From positions 806,001 through 870,000 of the forward strand of contig CAVZVW010000009.1 of NCBI GenBank assembly GCA_963778845.1: a stretch of DNA of 64,000 bases. The letters are read 5' to 3'. The position numbers and the translations under genes were made by a program. The notes beneath the pieces were generated by a model. It saw only the letters and a list, made by a program, of their open reading frames with translations, had not been told where the DNA came from and searched no databases. Below, in pieces: positions 15,988 through 23,292 of this stretch; position 1 is the first letter of the stretch, and each line of letters opens with the position of its first letter. This stretch comes from CAVZVW01 sp963778845. Lineage in GTDB: Bacteria; Actinomycetota; Actinomycetes; Actinomycetales; Kineosporiaceae.

Positions 15988-16973
15988 GCACCGCCGCCGA
16001 CCGCGCTCTCGGCGCCCTGCTCGCCCTCGCGCTGGGTGACGCCCTCGGCATGCCCACGCAGGGGCTGAGCCGACACCGCGCCGAGGAGCTGCTCGGCGCC
16101 GGCCCTGCCCTCCTCACCGGCCCTGCCGACAACCCGGTCAGCGCCGGCATGCCCGCAGGCAGCGTGACCGACGACACGGAGCAGGCCCTTCTGCTCGCCC
16201 GCCTCCTCGTGGACGGCGCCGGGCAGGTCGAGCCGCGACGCCTCGCCGAGGAGCTGCTGAGCTGGGAGGCAGGCATGGCAGCCCGAGGCAGCCTCGACCT
16301 GCTCGGCCCGTCGACCAAGCGGGCGGTGGAGGCGGTCCGCGCAGGCGCTGATCCGGCGACCACCGGACGTGACGGGCGCACGAACGGCGCTGCGATGCGG
16401 ATCACGCCCATCGGCATCGCCACGCCTGCGCTGCCCCTCGCCCGGCTCGTCGCGGCTGTCGGCGACGCCTGCAGGGTGACGCACGACACCGACGTCGCGC
16501 GGGCGGGCGCCGCCGCCGTCGCCGCCGTCGTGTCGTTCGGGGTGGACGGCGCGACGTTCGCCGCCGCGCAGTCCCGGGCGGGGGACGCCGCCGCGCACGC
16601 GGGTGACCCCGCCCTCGGCGAGCGCATCGCCCTGGCCACCCGCGGCGCACGTCGGCTGGCCGCCGCCTCAGGGACCGGCGCCGCCCTGGCCTGGGTGGAG
16701 GCCACGATCGGTACCAGTCTGGCGACCGAGGAGTCGGTGCCGGCGGCGTTCGCCGTGGCGGCCCTCTCCCCCGACGACGCGTGGGCGGCGGCCTGGCTGG
16801 GGGCCCGGCTCGGCGGGGACGCCGACACGATCGCGGCCATCGCCGCCGCGATGGTCGGGGCGTGCACGGGGGCCCACGCCCTGCCCGCCGACGCGGTGAG
16901 CACCGTCGTCGCCGTCAATGCACTCGACCTGCCACCGCTGGTCGAGGCCCTGCTCGCCCTCCGTCGCGCATGA
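15984..16973 (+). CDS. ADP-ribosylglycohydrolase family protein
   Basis: The enzyme is predicted to cleave the N- or O-glycosidic bond of ADP-ribose adducts using two Mg2+ ions. The 329-residue helical protein has the family motifs GDALGMPTQ, VTDDTEQALL, TNGAAMRITPIG, THDTDVA and GGDADTIAAI, which supply the metal-binding Asp/Thr residues. GTG 15984 overlaps the previous stop and its own stop overlaps the kinase start, both by 4 bp. Association with a PfkB kinase recalls E. coli yegU-yegV. Protein, nucleic-acid or small-molecule substrate is not known. Confidence 0.88.
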   Translation: MSTAADRALGALLALALGDALGMPTQGLSRHRAEELLGAGPALLTGPADNPVSAGMPAGSVTDDTEQALLLARLLVDGAGQVEPRRLAEELLSWEAGMAARGSLDLLGPSTKRAVEAVRAGADPATTGRDGRTNGAAMRITPIGIATPALPLARLVAAVGDACRVTHDTDVARAGAAAVAAVVSFGVDGATFAAAQSRAGDAAAHAGDPALGERIALATRGARRLAAASGTGAALAWVEATIGTSLATEESVPAAFAVAALSPDDAWAAAWLGARLGGDADTIAAIAAAMVGACTGAHALPADAVSTVVAVNALDLPPLVEALLALRRA

Positions 16974-17938
16974 GCGAGACCTCTGTGCCCGCCCCTCGAC
17001 CCCGACGCCTGGTCGGCCTCGCGAGCATCCTCGTCGACGTCACGCTCGGCGTGCCCCGGCTGCCCGCACGTGGCGGCGACCTGCTGGCCGAGGACCTCGG
17101 CGTGGCCGCCGGCGGCGGCATCAACGCCCTGGTGGCCGCCGCTCGGCTCGGCCTGCCGACCGTGTACGCGGGCCCGCACGGCAGCGGGAGGAACGGCGAC
17201 ACTGTTCGCGCGTCGCTGGCCGCCGACGGCATCGGCCTGGTCGCCCCCGCCTCTCCCGGGGCCGACACGGGCTACTGCCTCGCACTGGTCGAGCCGGACG
17301 GCGAACGGACCTTCGTCACGGTCGCGGGGGCTGAGGCCGTGCAGACCGGTGAACGGTTGGCGGCCGTGCCCCTGAGCCCCGGCGACGCGCTGTACGCCTC
17401 GGGTTACGACCTTGCCTATCCCGGGAGCGGTCCCGCGCTCGCGGCCTACCTGTCGGGCCTGCCCCCGACGACACTCGGCGGGCCGCTGCTCGTGCTCGAC
17501 CCCGGCCCACTCGTCGGCGAGCTCGACCCGCAGCCCGTCGGCCCCGTGCTCGCGAGGGTCGACGTCCTCACGCTCTCCAGCGCCGAGCTGGCAGCCGTCG
17601 GCGGCGTCGACGGTGTTCGTGAACGCCTGTGCGAGAACGCGGTGCTGGTCGGCAGGGACGGGCCGGACGGGGCGTGGTTCGACTGGGCAGGGACCGTCAC
17701 GAGGGTGGGCGCCCCTGCTGCGCCAGGCCCGGTGCTCGACACCAACGGCGCGGGCGACACGCATACGGGCGCGCTGCTGACCGGCCTGCACCTCGGGCTC
17801 GCATGGGCCGAGGCGGTCCGCCTGGCCAACCATGCGGCGGCGTGGTCGGTGACCCGCCGGGGTGCCGCGAGCGGACCCACCTGGGGTGAGCTCGCGGCGG
17901 CGTTCCCTGGCCTGGGTTCGCCGGTCTGGGATCACTGA
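16970..17938 (+). CDS. PfkB-family carbohydrate/nucleoside kinase
   Basis: The 322-residue ribokinase-like protein has the N-terminal glycine pair region AAGGGINALVAAARLG and the C-terminal ATP/catalytic motif DTNGAGDTHTGALL, where the GAGD Asp is the general base. The SSAELAAVGG segment is also typical. The ATG at 16970 overlaps the previous stop. Next to an ADP-ribosylglycohydrolase, a role in phosphorylating a ribose- or nucleoside-like product is a reasonable inference; the substrate is unproven. Confidence 0.87.
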   Translation: MSETSVPAPRPRRLVGLASILVDVTLGVPRLPARGGDLLAEDLGVAAGGGINALVAAARLGLPTVYAGPHGSGRNGDTVRASLAADGIGLVAPASPGADTGYCLALVEPDGERTFVTVAGAEAVQTGERLAAVPLSPGDALYASGYDLAYPGSGPALAAYLSGLPPTTLGGPLLVLDPGPLVGELDPQPVGPVLARVDVLTLSSAELAAVGGVDGVRERLCENAVLVGRDGPDGAWFDWAGTVTRVGAPAAPGPVLDTNGAGDTHTGALLTGLHLGLAWAEAVRLANHAAAWSVTRRGAASGPTWGELAAAFPGLGSPVWDH

Positions 17939-18182
17939 CCCGCCGATCAGGCCCTGCGCCGCAACCCCCCAATATGCGGTGCGCCGCCTCCCTAGAGTCG
18001 GTCGATTGTGCCTGTGGGCGGCGTCAAACCCCTTGAACCGTGCGCATACTCGGCCGCAGGACGCGGCGAACCATGGCGGCGTCTACAGCAGAGGGGAAGC
18101 CTCGCTCGCCGAGGTATCAGGCGCCGACCCACCGGGACGCGCGTCACCACAAGGCTTGTACGTCGTCAGCCGGAGGGGCCAG

Positions 18183-19943
18183 ATGACTCCGATCGTTTCG
18201 TGGCGCTCACGCGCCATCACCGTGTTCTCCATCCTCGCGGGGCTTGCGCTCCTGACGAGCACGTTCGGCATGGGCGGTGCGCAGGCGAAGGGCGGGACGG
18301 CGAAGCCGCCGCCCGGGGTTCCTCCGGCCGCCATCGTCCCGGTGCACCCAGCAGTGCCCGCACCGGTGTTCAACGTCCTCGACGCCAACGGCGTCCCCGA
18401 TGTCCACCAGTTCGACGTCACGGGCTTCATCCAGGACGCCACAGTCGACGGCGGCGCGATGTGCCCGGCAGCGGCGGCCGGCAACCGCGGCGGCACGCTG
18501 CTCGTGAACGGCGTCACCATCACCGTTCCCTGCAACTCCATCGTGCAGATGCCGGCGAACACGCTGACGTGGGCCGACGTCTTCGCACCGGGCCAGCCTC
18601 CGCTGACCATCAAGGACCTGGGCTACCCGTCGTTCGAGGCGCACGTCGTCGGCAACATCGTCGGCGGCCGCCACATCGCCGGCCTGGTCTACCTGTCTCA
18701 GCAAGGGGCCAACTCCGGCCAGGGCGTCATCACCCGCATCGACTACAACGACGGCTCGATCTACGTCGGCGCCAAGATCGGGTCACCCGACCAGGTGCGG
18801 CTGCAGATCAACGACCCCAACGGCCGCTTCGGCCGGGCGCAGAGCCCCGACCCGCGGTTCAGCGTGGACGACGCCAACCCGACCATCCACGGCGGCACCG
18901 GGTACCCCATGTGCGTTCCGCGCACCGACCCCGCCGGCGCGGACGACCCGTTGTGCCCGCAGCGCAACCGGCCTCGGGTCGTGCAGGGCTGCCGCACCTT
19001 CGTCCAGGCGGGCGTGAGCCCGCTGCCCGCCGGCGGCGACATCGCCCCCGCCCCGGGTGGCCAGGTGTACTGCACGCACTTCGTGACCAAGGACCCCAAC
19101 GGTGTGCTCGCTGCCACCGACCCCGACGCACGCCAGCAGGCACCGTTCGAGGTGGGCGACTACATCAGCTACTCCGGCACTCTCCTCAAGGGTGCCGCGG
19201 CTGCCGGCGACTACATCTCGGTGCACACCATCGAGGCCAACGTCGGCATCTACACCCAGCCCGGGACCACTCCGGCCTACATCGCGATCGGTGAGTTCGG
19301 TCTCGGTTCGGCCGACCCGACGCTCGTCGCGGTCAACGGCGCGGCCCAGGAGACGCAGGACCGGATCTTCCTCGAGGCGGAGACCAGCGACGTGAAGACG
19401 CCGGTCGACATCTACCTCATCGACAAGGACCCGGCCTCCGGCAGCGACATCAACCGGTGGGTGTCCCCGTTCGAGATGACCGGTGAGACCAACGGGCCCA
19501 ACCTCGTCGCAGGGGCGGCAGTCGGCAGCCCGATCGGCGGCGGGATCACCACGCAGTTCGTCGGTGCGCAGAAGCAGCGGGCACGGCTGAGGGCGACGAA
19601 GGCCCCTCTGGGCTTCCTCACCTCACCGACCCGGTACCTGCGGGTCGTCCAGCGCTCGCTGTGCCTGCCGACGTCCACCGCGATCGGCGGCTCGGTCAAC
19701 ATCGGCGGGATCCCGGCGATCGACGACACGACAACCACCGCGGGCAACGTCAAGTGCGTGGAGCGCAAGCCGGCGGCGAACGGGCTCTTCACCGGCCAGT
19801 ACCTGGCACCGGTGTTCGAGTACATCTTCCCGGAGAACGTCTCCGTCGGAGACCCGGTCGTGCCGAACGACCTGTGGGACCTCGGCTTCCTCGTGAACGG
19901 AGAGGGCCCGGGCACCGGAGCACTCGTCCCGACACCGTGGTGA
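18183..19943 (+). CDS. Large secreted protein of unknown function
   Basis: The 586-residue protein begins with a clear signal peptide (basic MTPIVSWRSRA, hydrophobic ITVFSILAGLALLTSTF, cleavage near AQA-KG). The mature part is rich in Gly, Pro and Asp, has several cysteine pairs, and has repeated beta-type stretches (for example GDYISYSGTLLKGAA and GDYISVHTIEANVGIYTQ) suggesting an all-beta extracellular fold. No catalytic motif or anchor is recognised. GGAGGGG at 18172-18178 precedes the ATG. It stands alone with 244 bp of featureless upstream DNA and a strong hairpin downstream. Confidence 0.8.
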   Translation: MTPIVSWRSRAITVFSILAGLALLTSTFGMGGAQAKGGTAKPPPGVPPAAIVPVHPAVPAPVFNVLDANGVPDVHQFDVTGFIQDATVDGGAMCPAAAAGNRGGTLLVNGVTITVPCNSIVQMPANTLTWADVFAPGQPPLTIKDLGYPSFEAHVVGNIVGGRHIAGLVYLSQQGANSGQGVITRIDYNDGSIYVGAKIGSPDQVRLQINDPNGRFGRAQSPDPRFSVDDANPTIHGGTGYPMCVPRTDPAGADDPLCPQRNRPRVVQGCRTFVQAGVSPLPAGGDIAPAPGGQVYCTHFVTKDPNGVLAATDPDARQQAPFEVGDYISYSGTLLKGAAAAGDYISVHTIEANVGIYTQPGTTPAYIAIGEFGLGSADPTLVAVNGAAQETQDRIFLEAETSDVKTPVDIYLIDKDPASGSDINRWVSPFEMTGETNGPNLVAGAAVGSPIGGGITTQFVGAQKQRARLRATKAPLGFLTSPTRYLRVVQRSLCLPTSTAIGGSVNIGGIPAIDDTTTTAGNVKCVERKPAANGLFTGQYLAPVFEYIFPENVSVGDPVVPNDLWDLGFLVNGEGPGTGALVPTPW

Positions 19944-19972
19944 CGAGGCTGTGCTGAAGAGCTAGCCGCGCA

Positions 19973-20002
19973 GTGCCGGGGGGCCGTATGGCCCCCCGGC
20001 AC
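19973..20002 (+). terminator. Strong hairpin after the secreted-protein gene
   Basis: GTGCCGGGGGGCC (19973-19985) and GGCCCCCCGGCAC (19990-20002) are perfect 13-bp inverted arms with a GTAT loop, starting 29 bp after the stop codon. There is no T-run, as is usual for high-GC actinobacterial terminators. The right arm doubles as the start of the tandem repeat that follows. Confidence 0.7.
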
Positions 20003-20114
20003 TCGTCGTCCCCCGGCACTCGTCGTCCCCCGGCACTCGTCGTCCTCCGGCACTCCCCGTCCTTCCGGCACTCGCCGTTCCTCCGGCACTCGACGTTTCC
20101 ACGGCATTCGTGCT
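19993..20114. repeat. 17-bp tandem repeat, about seven copies
   Basis: Unit CCCCCGGCACTCGTCGT occurs three times exactly (19993-20009, 20010-20026, 20027-20043), followed by four decaying 17-18 bp copies. Each copy can pair with the left arm of the preceding hairpin, so alternative stems are possible. No open frame of note uses it. Confidence 0.85.
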
Positions 20115-20157
20115 CCCGCGGCCCAGCCGCCGGCGGCCCCAGTCAGGAGACAGACGC

Positions 20158-20808
20158 ATGACGCGACCCGAAGCCGCGAGGCTGCTGGCCGGGACCTTCT
20201 TTGTCGGCACCCTGCTCGCCGGGTGCGCCCAGCAGGGTGGCGCGACGGCGGTCAGAGCGGTGACGCCCCCCGTCGGCGCGGTCGCGGCGACCTCGGTCGG
20301 CACGTCGGCCACACCGTCACCGACCTCGGCTGCGCGCCCCGCGTACGCGCACTCATCGCCGGCCAGCCGTGGCGGCCGGTCGGCGTCCGCGACGGGCGCC
20401 CCTGCAGCGAGCTCCGGCGCGTCGCACACCACCCCCCCTGCCTCGGGAGGCCGGTCGTCGCGAGGCGGTGGCTCCCACGGCGTTTCGGGCGGCACCACGC
20501 CACCCGCCGTCGTCCGGGCCGGGCTGCCGGCGGACTGGCCGGCGTCGGTCCCGGTGCCTGCCGGCACCATCCTCGGCGCCTCGGGGGTCTCCCCCCAGTG
20601 GTCGGTGAACCTGCTCGTGCCCGGCCCGGAGCCCACGGTCATCGCGCGGGTCGTCGCGCTGTACACGGCCCACGGGTTCACGGCCGACCCGCACGCGAAC
20701 ATCCCGCGAATCCTCACCAAGGGCGCGCTGACGGTCACGGTGTACTGGCGCGCCCACGACCACAGCGGCGAGTCCACCGAGGTGCTGATCTCGCTCGTCA
20801 AGCACTGA
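20158..20808 (+). CDS. Putative lipoprotein
   Basis: The 216-residue protein has a lipoprotein signal with lipobox LLAGC (Cys at about residue 22), a long Ser/Thr/Ala/Pro linker to about residue 120, and a compact C-terminal domain of about 95 residues (LPADWPASVPVPAGTILGAS onward) with alternating strands and helices. It would be anchored on the outer face of the membrane. AGGAGA at 20144-20149 precedes the ATG. Function is not recognised; the layout resembles small lipoproteins whose C-terminal domain binds a ligand or cell-wall component. Confidence 0.78.
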   Translation: MTRPEAARLLAGTFFVGTLLAGCAQQGGATAVRAVTPPVGAVAATSVGTSATPSPTSAARPAYAHSSPASRGGRSASATGAPAASSGASHTTPPASGGRSSRGGGSHGVSGGTTPPAVVRAGLPADWPASVPVPAGTILGASGVSPQWSVNLLVPGPEPTVIARVVALYTAHGFTADPHANIPRILTKGALTVTVYWRAHDHSGESTEVLISLVKH

Positions 20809-20947
20809 CCTGACCGCCCTGACCGCGTGACGTCACATCCGGCCCCGTTGACGTGTCAGGTTGTCGAGACGACACACGAGACACGTGGGACACCGGGCAC
20901 GGACGCGCTCCAGGCGCCGTCGCCCGCGCCCCGTAGGAGGGCCAGGC

Positions 20948-21388
20948 ATGCTGTGCATGACCAGCTACTCGCAGGACTACGTCGACACCACCCGCGCGGC
21001 CATCGACTCGCAGGTGGCGGCCTACGACGCGCTCATCACGAAGGCAAGGAGCGCCGCCCGGGAGGGGGACAGCGAGCTCGCAGACGCCATCGCGGGGTTC
21101 GAGCCGCTGTTCTTCGGTCACCTGGTCATGGCCCTCGACAACTACTTCCTCCACCGCGGCCGGGCACAGGAGGGCAAGGACGGCAACCCTCTCAACGAGG
21201 TCAGGATCCTGTGCAGCTCGCTCAGCAACAACGACGGCCTGGTCACCCGCGACAATACGATCAAGATGGATCCCGCGACGTCGGTGCTCGGGTATGACCC
21301 CGGCGACCGGATCAGCCTGACCCAGGAGGACTTCCTGCGCCTGGCGAAGGCCTTCCTGGCCGAGATCGCGATCAAGTTCCCCGGGTAG
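20948..21388 (+). CDS. Hypothetical small cytoplasmic protein
   Basis: The 146-residue protein has no signal or membrane segment. It begins MLCMTSYSQDYVDTTRAAID and is mostly helical, with LADAIAGFEPLFFGHLVMALDNYFLHR in the middle and a terminal helix LRLAKAFLAEIAIKF. AGGAGGG six bases before the ATG gives a firm start. No known domain is recognised. It is convergent with tRNA-Met across a long palindrome. Confidence 0.7.
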   Translation: MLCMTSYSQDYVDTTRAAIDSQVAAYDALITKARSAAREGDSELADAIAGFEPLFFGHLVMALDNYFLHRGRAQEGKDGNPLNEVRILCSSLSNNDGLVTRDNTIKMDPATSVLGYDPGDRISLTQEDFLRLAKAFLAEIAIKFPG

Positions 21389-21492
21389 CGCCGGTCTTGG
21401 TGCATCGCGCCGGCGGGCGGAGCGGAGCAGGCGCGGGTGCCCCGCTGACGCAGGCGTGTCGGCGCCGGCCGCCGCAGATGCGCGGGACGGTA

Positions 21493-21570
21493 CGTACCGA
21501 AGACCGACACAACCTTGAGGAGGGTGAGCGACACGCCGGCGGCGGAGGGGTTGTGTCGGTCTTCGGTGCG
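21493..21570. repeat. Long inverted repeat, CCGACACAA family, copy 1 (3' of tRNA-Met)
   Basis: Arms 21493-21514 and 21549-21570 form a 22-bp stem with one mismatch (core GAAGACCGACACAACC) around a 34-bp loop containing CGACACGCCGGCGGCGG. The element starts 43 bp beyond the 3' end of tRNA-Met, in the convergent space with the previous gene. The same stem and loop recur at 29070-29148 behind tRNA-Asn. It is likely a bidirectional terminator and/or a mobile palindrome. Confidence 0.78.
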
Positions 21571-21613
21571 GCGGATGCCGTGCGGAGGTGGGGCGGTGGG
21601 GCGGTGGGGCGGG

Positions 21614-21687
21614 TGGGGCGGGTGGGGCTCGAACCCACGACCGACGGATTATGAGTCCGCTGCTCTGACCGGCTGAGCTACCGCCCC
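21614..21687 (-). tRNA. tRNA-Met (anticodon CAT)
   Basis: A full 74-nt cloverleaf reads on the minus strand. It has acceptor GGGGCGG paired with CCGCCCC, a D-arm with AGCTCAGCCGGTCAGAGC, anticodon loop CTCATAA closed by a five-pair stem (GCGGA/TCCGT with one weak pair), and T-arm GTGGGTTCGAGCCCCAC. CCA is not encoded. The sequence resembles an elongator Met tRNA, but a CAT anticodon also occurs in the lysidine-modified Ile2 tRNA, which sequence alone cannot fully exclude. Confidence 0.93.
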
Positions 21688-21710
21688 TCGTGCAGCAGCA
21701 GACTAGCCAC

Positions 21711-21755
21711 GCCGGCCGAGCCCACGCCGGCCGAGCCCACGCCGGCCGAGCCCAC
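21711..21755. repeat. 15-bp tandem repeat upstream of tRNA-Met
   Basis: Three exact copies of GCCGGCCGAGCCCAC lie at 21711-21725, 21726-21740 and 21741-21755, followed by decayed copies to about 21785. They sit in the 385-bp gap between tRNA-Met and an SDR gene, on the promoter side of the tRNA. No gene is seen in that gap. Confidence 0.85.
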
Positions 21756-21986
21756 GCTGACCCAGCCCGAGTCGGCCGTGCCCGCGCTGGCTGCCACCGG
21801 GTCGGCCCGGTCGACGCCGCCAGCGCGCCGTCAAGACAGACAGCGTGCGAGATGAGTGCCTCCCCGGCGCCCCCGATCTCGCACGGTCCGGCGACCACGA
21901 CCGGGATCCGGCGCCCACGGCGCGGTCCCGCCATGCCACAGTGGTGCACCGCGATGCCGAGTGCGGCCACGGGAGAAGTTCGAACC

Positions 21987-22037
21987 CCTCGCGGGTTCGG
22001 CGACCTCGCGGGTCCGGCGGCCTCGCGGGCTGCAGGA
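21987..22037. repeat. 17-bp tandem repeat upstream of an SDR gene
   Basis: Three near-copies of CCTCGCGGGTYCGGCGR lie end to end. The first overlaps an inverted repeat CGAACCC-N5-GGGTTCG (21981-21999). They sit 35 bp before the SDR start. No function is apparent. Confidence 0.7.
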
Positions 22038-22072
22038 GCGAGCGCGGCACGGACCGTGGGGAGGCCTCAGGC

Positions 22073-22822
22073 ATGACACGCTTCGAGGGACGGCGCGCAC
22101 TCGTGGTCGGTGGTGGCGGCAGCATCGGTGCCGCGATCGCCCGGCGCCTCGCCGACGAGGGCGCGGCGGTGGTCGTCGCCGACCGCGACGTCACGAGTGC
22201 CCGCCAGGTGGCTGGCGACGTCCAGGGCCTCGGGATCGGCATCGAGGTGACCGACGAGGACTCCGTGTCGCTGGCGGTGCAGGAAGCGGTCGACAGTCTC
22301 GGCGGCCTCGACATCGTCGCCAGCACGGTCGGCCACCTTCCTGTCGCCTGGGTCGAGGACCTCACGGCGTCGGACTGGCGCGACTGCCTCGAGGTCAACG
22401 CGACCGGGGCCTTCCTGCTGGCACGCGCGGCCATCCCGCACCTGCGTCACGCCGGTGGTGGAGCCATGCTCCTGTCGTCCTCGACCTCGGGTCTGAGGGG
22501 CACGCCTGGTGAGGGGGCGTACGCCGCCGCGAAGGCGGCCGTGATCGGGCTGACCCGGGTACTGGCCGCCGAGCTGGCGCGCGACGGCATCCGCGTCAAC
22601 TGCCTGTGCCCGGGCTGGGTCGACACCCCCTTCAACGACCCGGCCTGGGACTTCCTCGGCGGCAAGGCTGCAGCCGAGGCGGGCGAGCTCGCCGGCATCC
22701 CGCTACGCCGTCAGGCCACCCCTGCCGAGGTGGCCGCCGTCGCGGCATTCGCCCTTTCGGACGACGCGTCCTACCTCACCGGTGTCGCGCTGCCCGTCGA
22801 CGGTGGCGCGACCGCGACGTGA
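22073..22822 (+). CDS. Short-chain dehydrogenase/reductase
   Basis: The 249-residue classical SDR shows the variant glycine motif VGGGGSIG near residue 12, Asp at the end of the second strand (VADRD, favouring NAD), catalytic Ser in SSSTSG, YAAAK, and CPGWVDTPFND with a closing PVDGGATAT. Substrate is unknown. A GGGGAGG stretch lies 6-12 bases upstream of the ATG at 22073. It is convergent with glnK across a perfect hairpin. Confidence 0.88.
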   Translation: MTRFEGRRALVVGGGGSIGAAIARRLADEGAAVVVADRDVTSARQVAGDVQGLGIGIEVTDEDSVSLAVQEAVDSLGGLDIVASTVGHLPVAWVEDLTASDWRDCLEVNATGAFLLARAAIPHLRHAGGGAMLLSSSTSGLRGTPGEGAYAAAKAAVIGLTRVLAAELARDGIRVNCLCPGWVDTPFNDPAWDFLGGKAAAEAGELAGIPLRRQATPAEVAAVAAFALSDDASYLTGVALPVDGGATAT

Positions 22823-22844
22823 TCGCCGACCCCCGCCGCCACTC

Positions 22845-22869
22845 GTTGGCGCGGCGGCACGCCGCGCCA
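22845..22869. terminator. Bidirectional hairpin between SDR and glnK
   Basis: TTGGCGCGGCG and CGCCGCGCCAA are perfect 11-bp arms with a three-base GCA loop, in the convergent gap between the two stops. T/A bases at the base of the stem make it usable in both directions. Confidence 0.75.
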
Positions 22870-22912
22870 AACTGTTTGGCACGGTGGCACACTGCGCCGA
22901 AACAGGGGTGGG

Positions 22913-23251
22913 CTACAGAGCGTCGTGGCCGTGCTCACCCGTGCGCACACGCATGAGGTCCTCCACCGGAACCACCCAGATCTTGCCGTCCCCGATCTTG
23001 CCCGTCCGCGCCGCGTCAGCGAGGGTGCGCATCACGTGGTCGGCCTCTGCGTCGTCCACGACGACCTCGATGCGCACCTTGGGCACGAAGTCGACCTGGT
23101 ACTCGGCCCCGCGGTACACCTCGGTGTGGCCGCGCTGCCGGCCGTGCCCCTGTGCCTCGCTGACCGTCATGCCCTGGATGCCGATGGCCTCCAGCGCCTC
23201 CTTGACGTCACCGAGCTTGAACGGCTTCACCACAGCGATCACGAGCCTCAT
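22913..23251 (-). CDS. glnK: Nitrogen regulatory protein PII
   Basis: PII is a trimeric sensor of 2-oxoglutarate, ATP/ADP and nitrogen status. The 112-residue protein has the full fold: MRLVIAVVKPFKL start, T-loop with Tyr51 (TEVYRGAEY; the site modified in this phylum by adenylylation), B-loop TGKIGDGKIWV and C-loop RVRTGE. The ATG at 23251 precedes a standard-length protein. In most actinobacteria glnK lies in amtB-glnK-glnD; neither partner is present here, so this copy is isolated. Confidence 0.93.
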   Translation of the reverse strand: MRLVIAVVKPFKLGDVKEALEAIGIQGMTVSEAQGHGRQRGHTEVYRGAEYQVDFVPKVRIEVVVDDAEADHVMRTLADAARTGKIGDGKIWVVPVEDLMRVRTGEHGHDAL

Positions 23252-23292
23252 AGGCCGAACCCTTCCACAGACGAGCCGGACAGCGCAGCGGG

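Noticed and set aside
15956..17935. 659-codon frame on the minus strand opposite the glycohydrolase and kinase genes
   Set aside because: The composition is that of a reverse-complement shadow, and the plus-strand genes have full motif sets and coupled starts.
19993..20114. CRISPR array
   Set aside because: The units are directly contiguous 17-mers without unique spacers and there are no cas genes in the window.
21978..21999. tRNA T-arm-like GTTCGAACCC hairpin
   Set aside because: No acceptor, D or anticodon arms can be built around it. It is part of a short inverted and tandem repeat.
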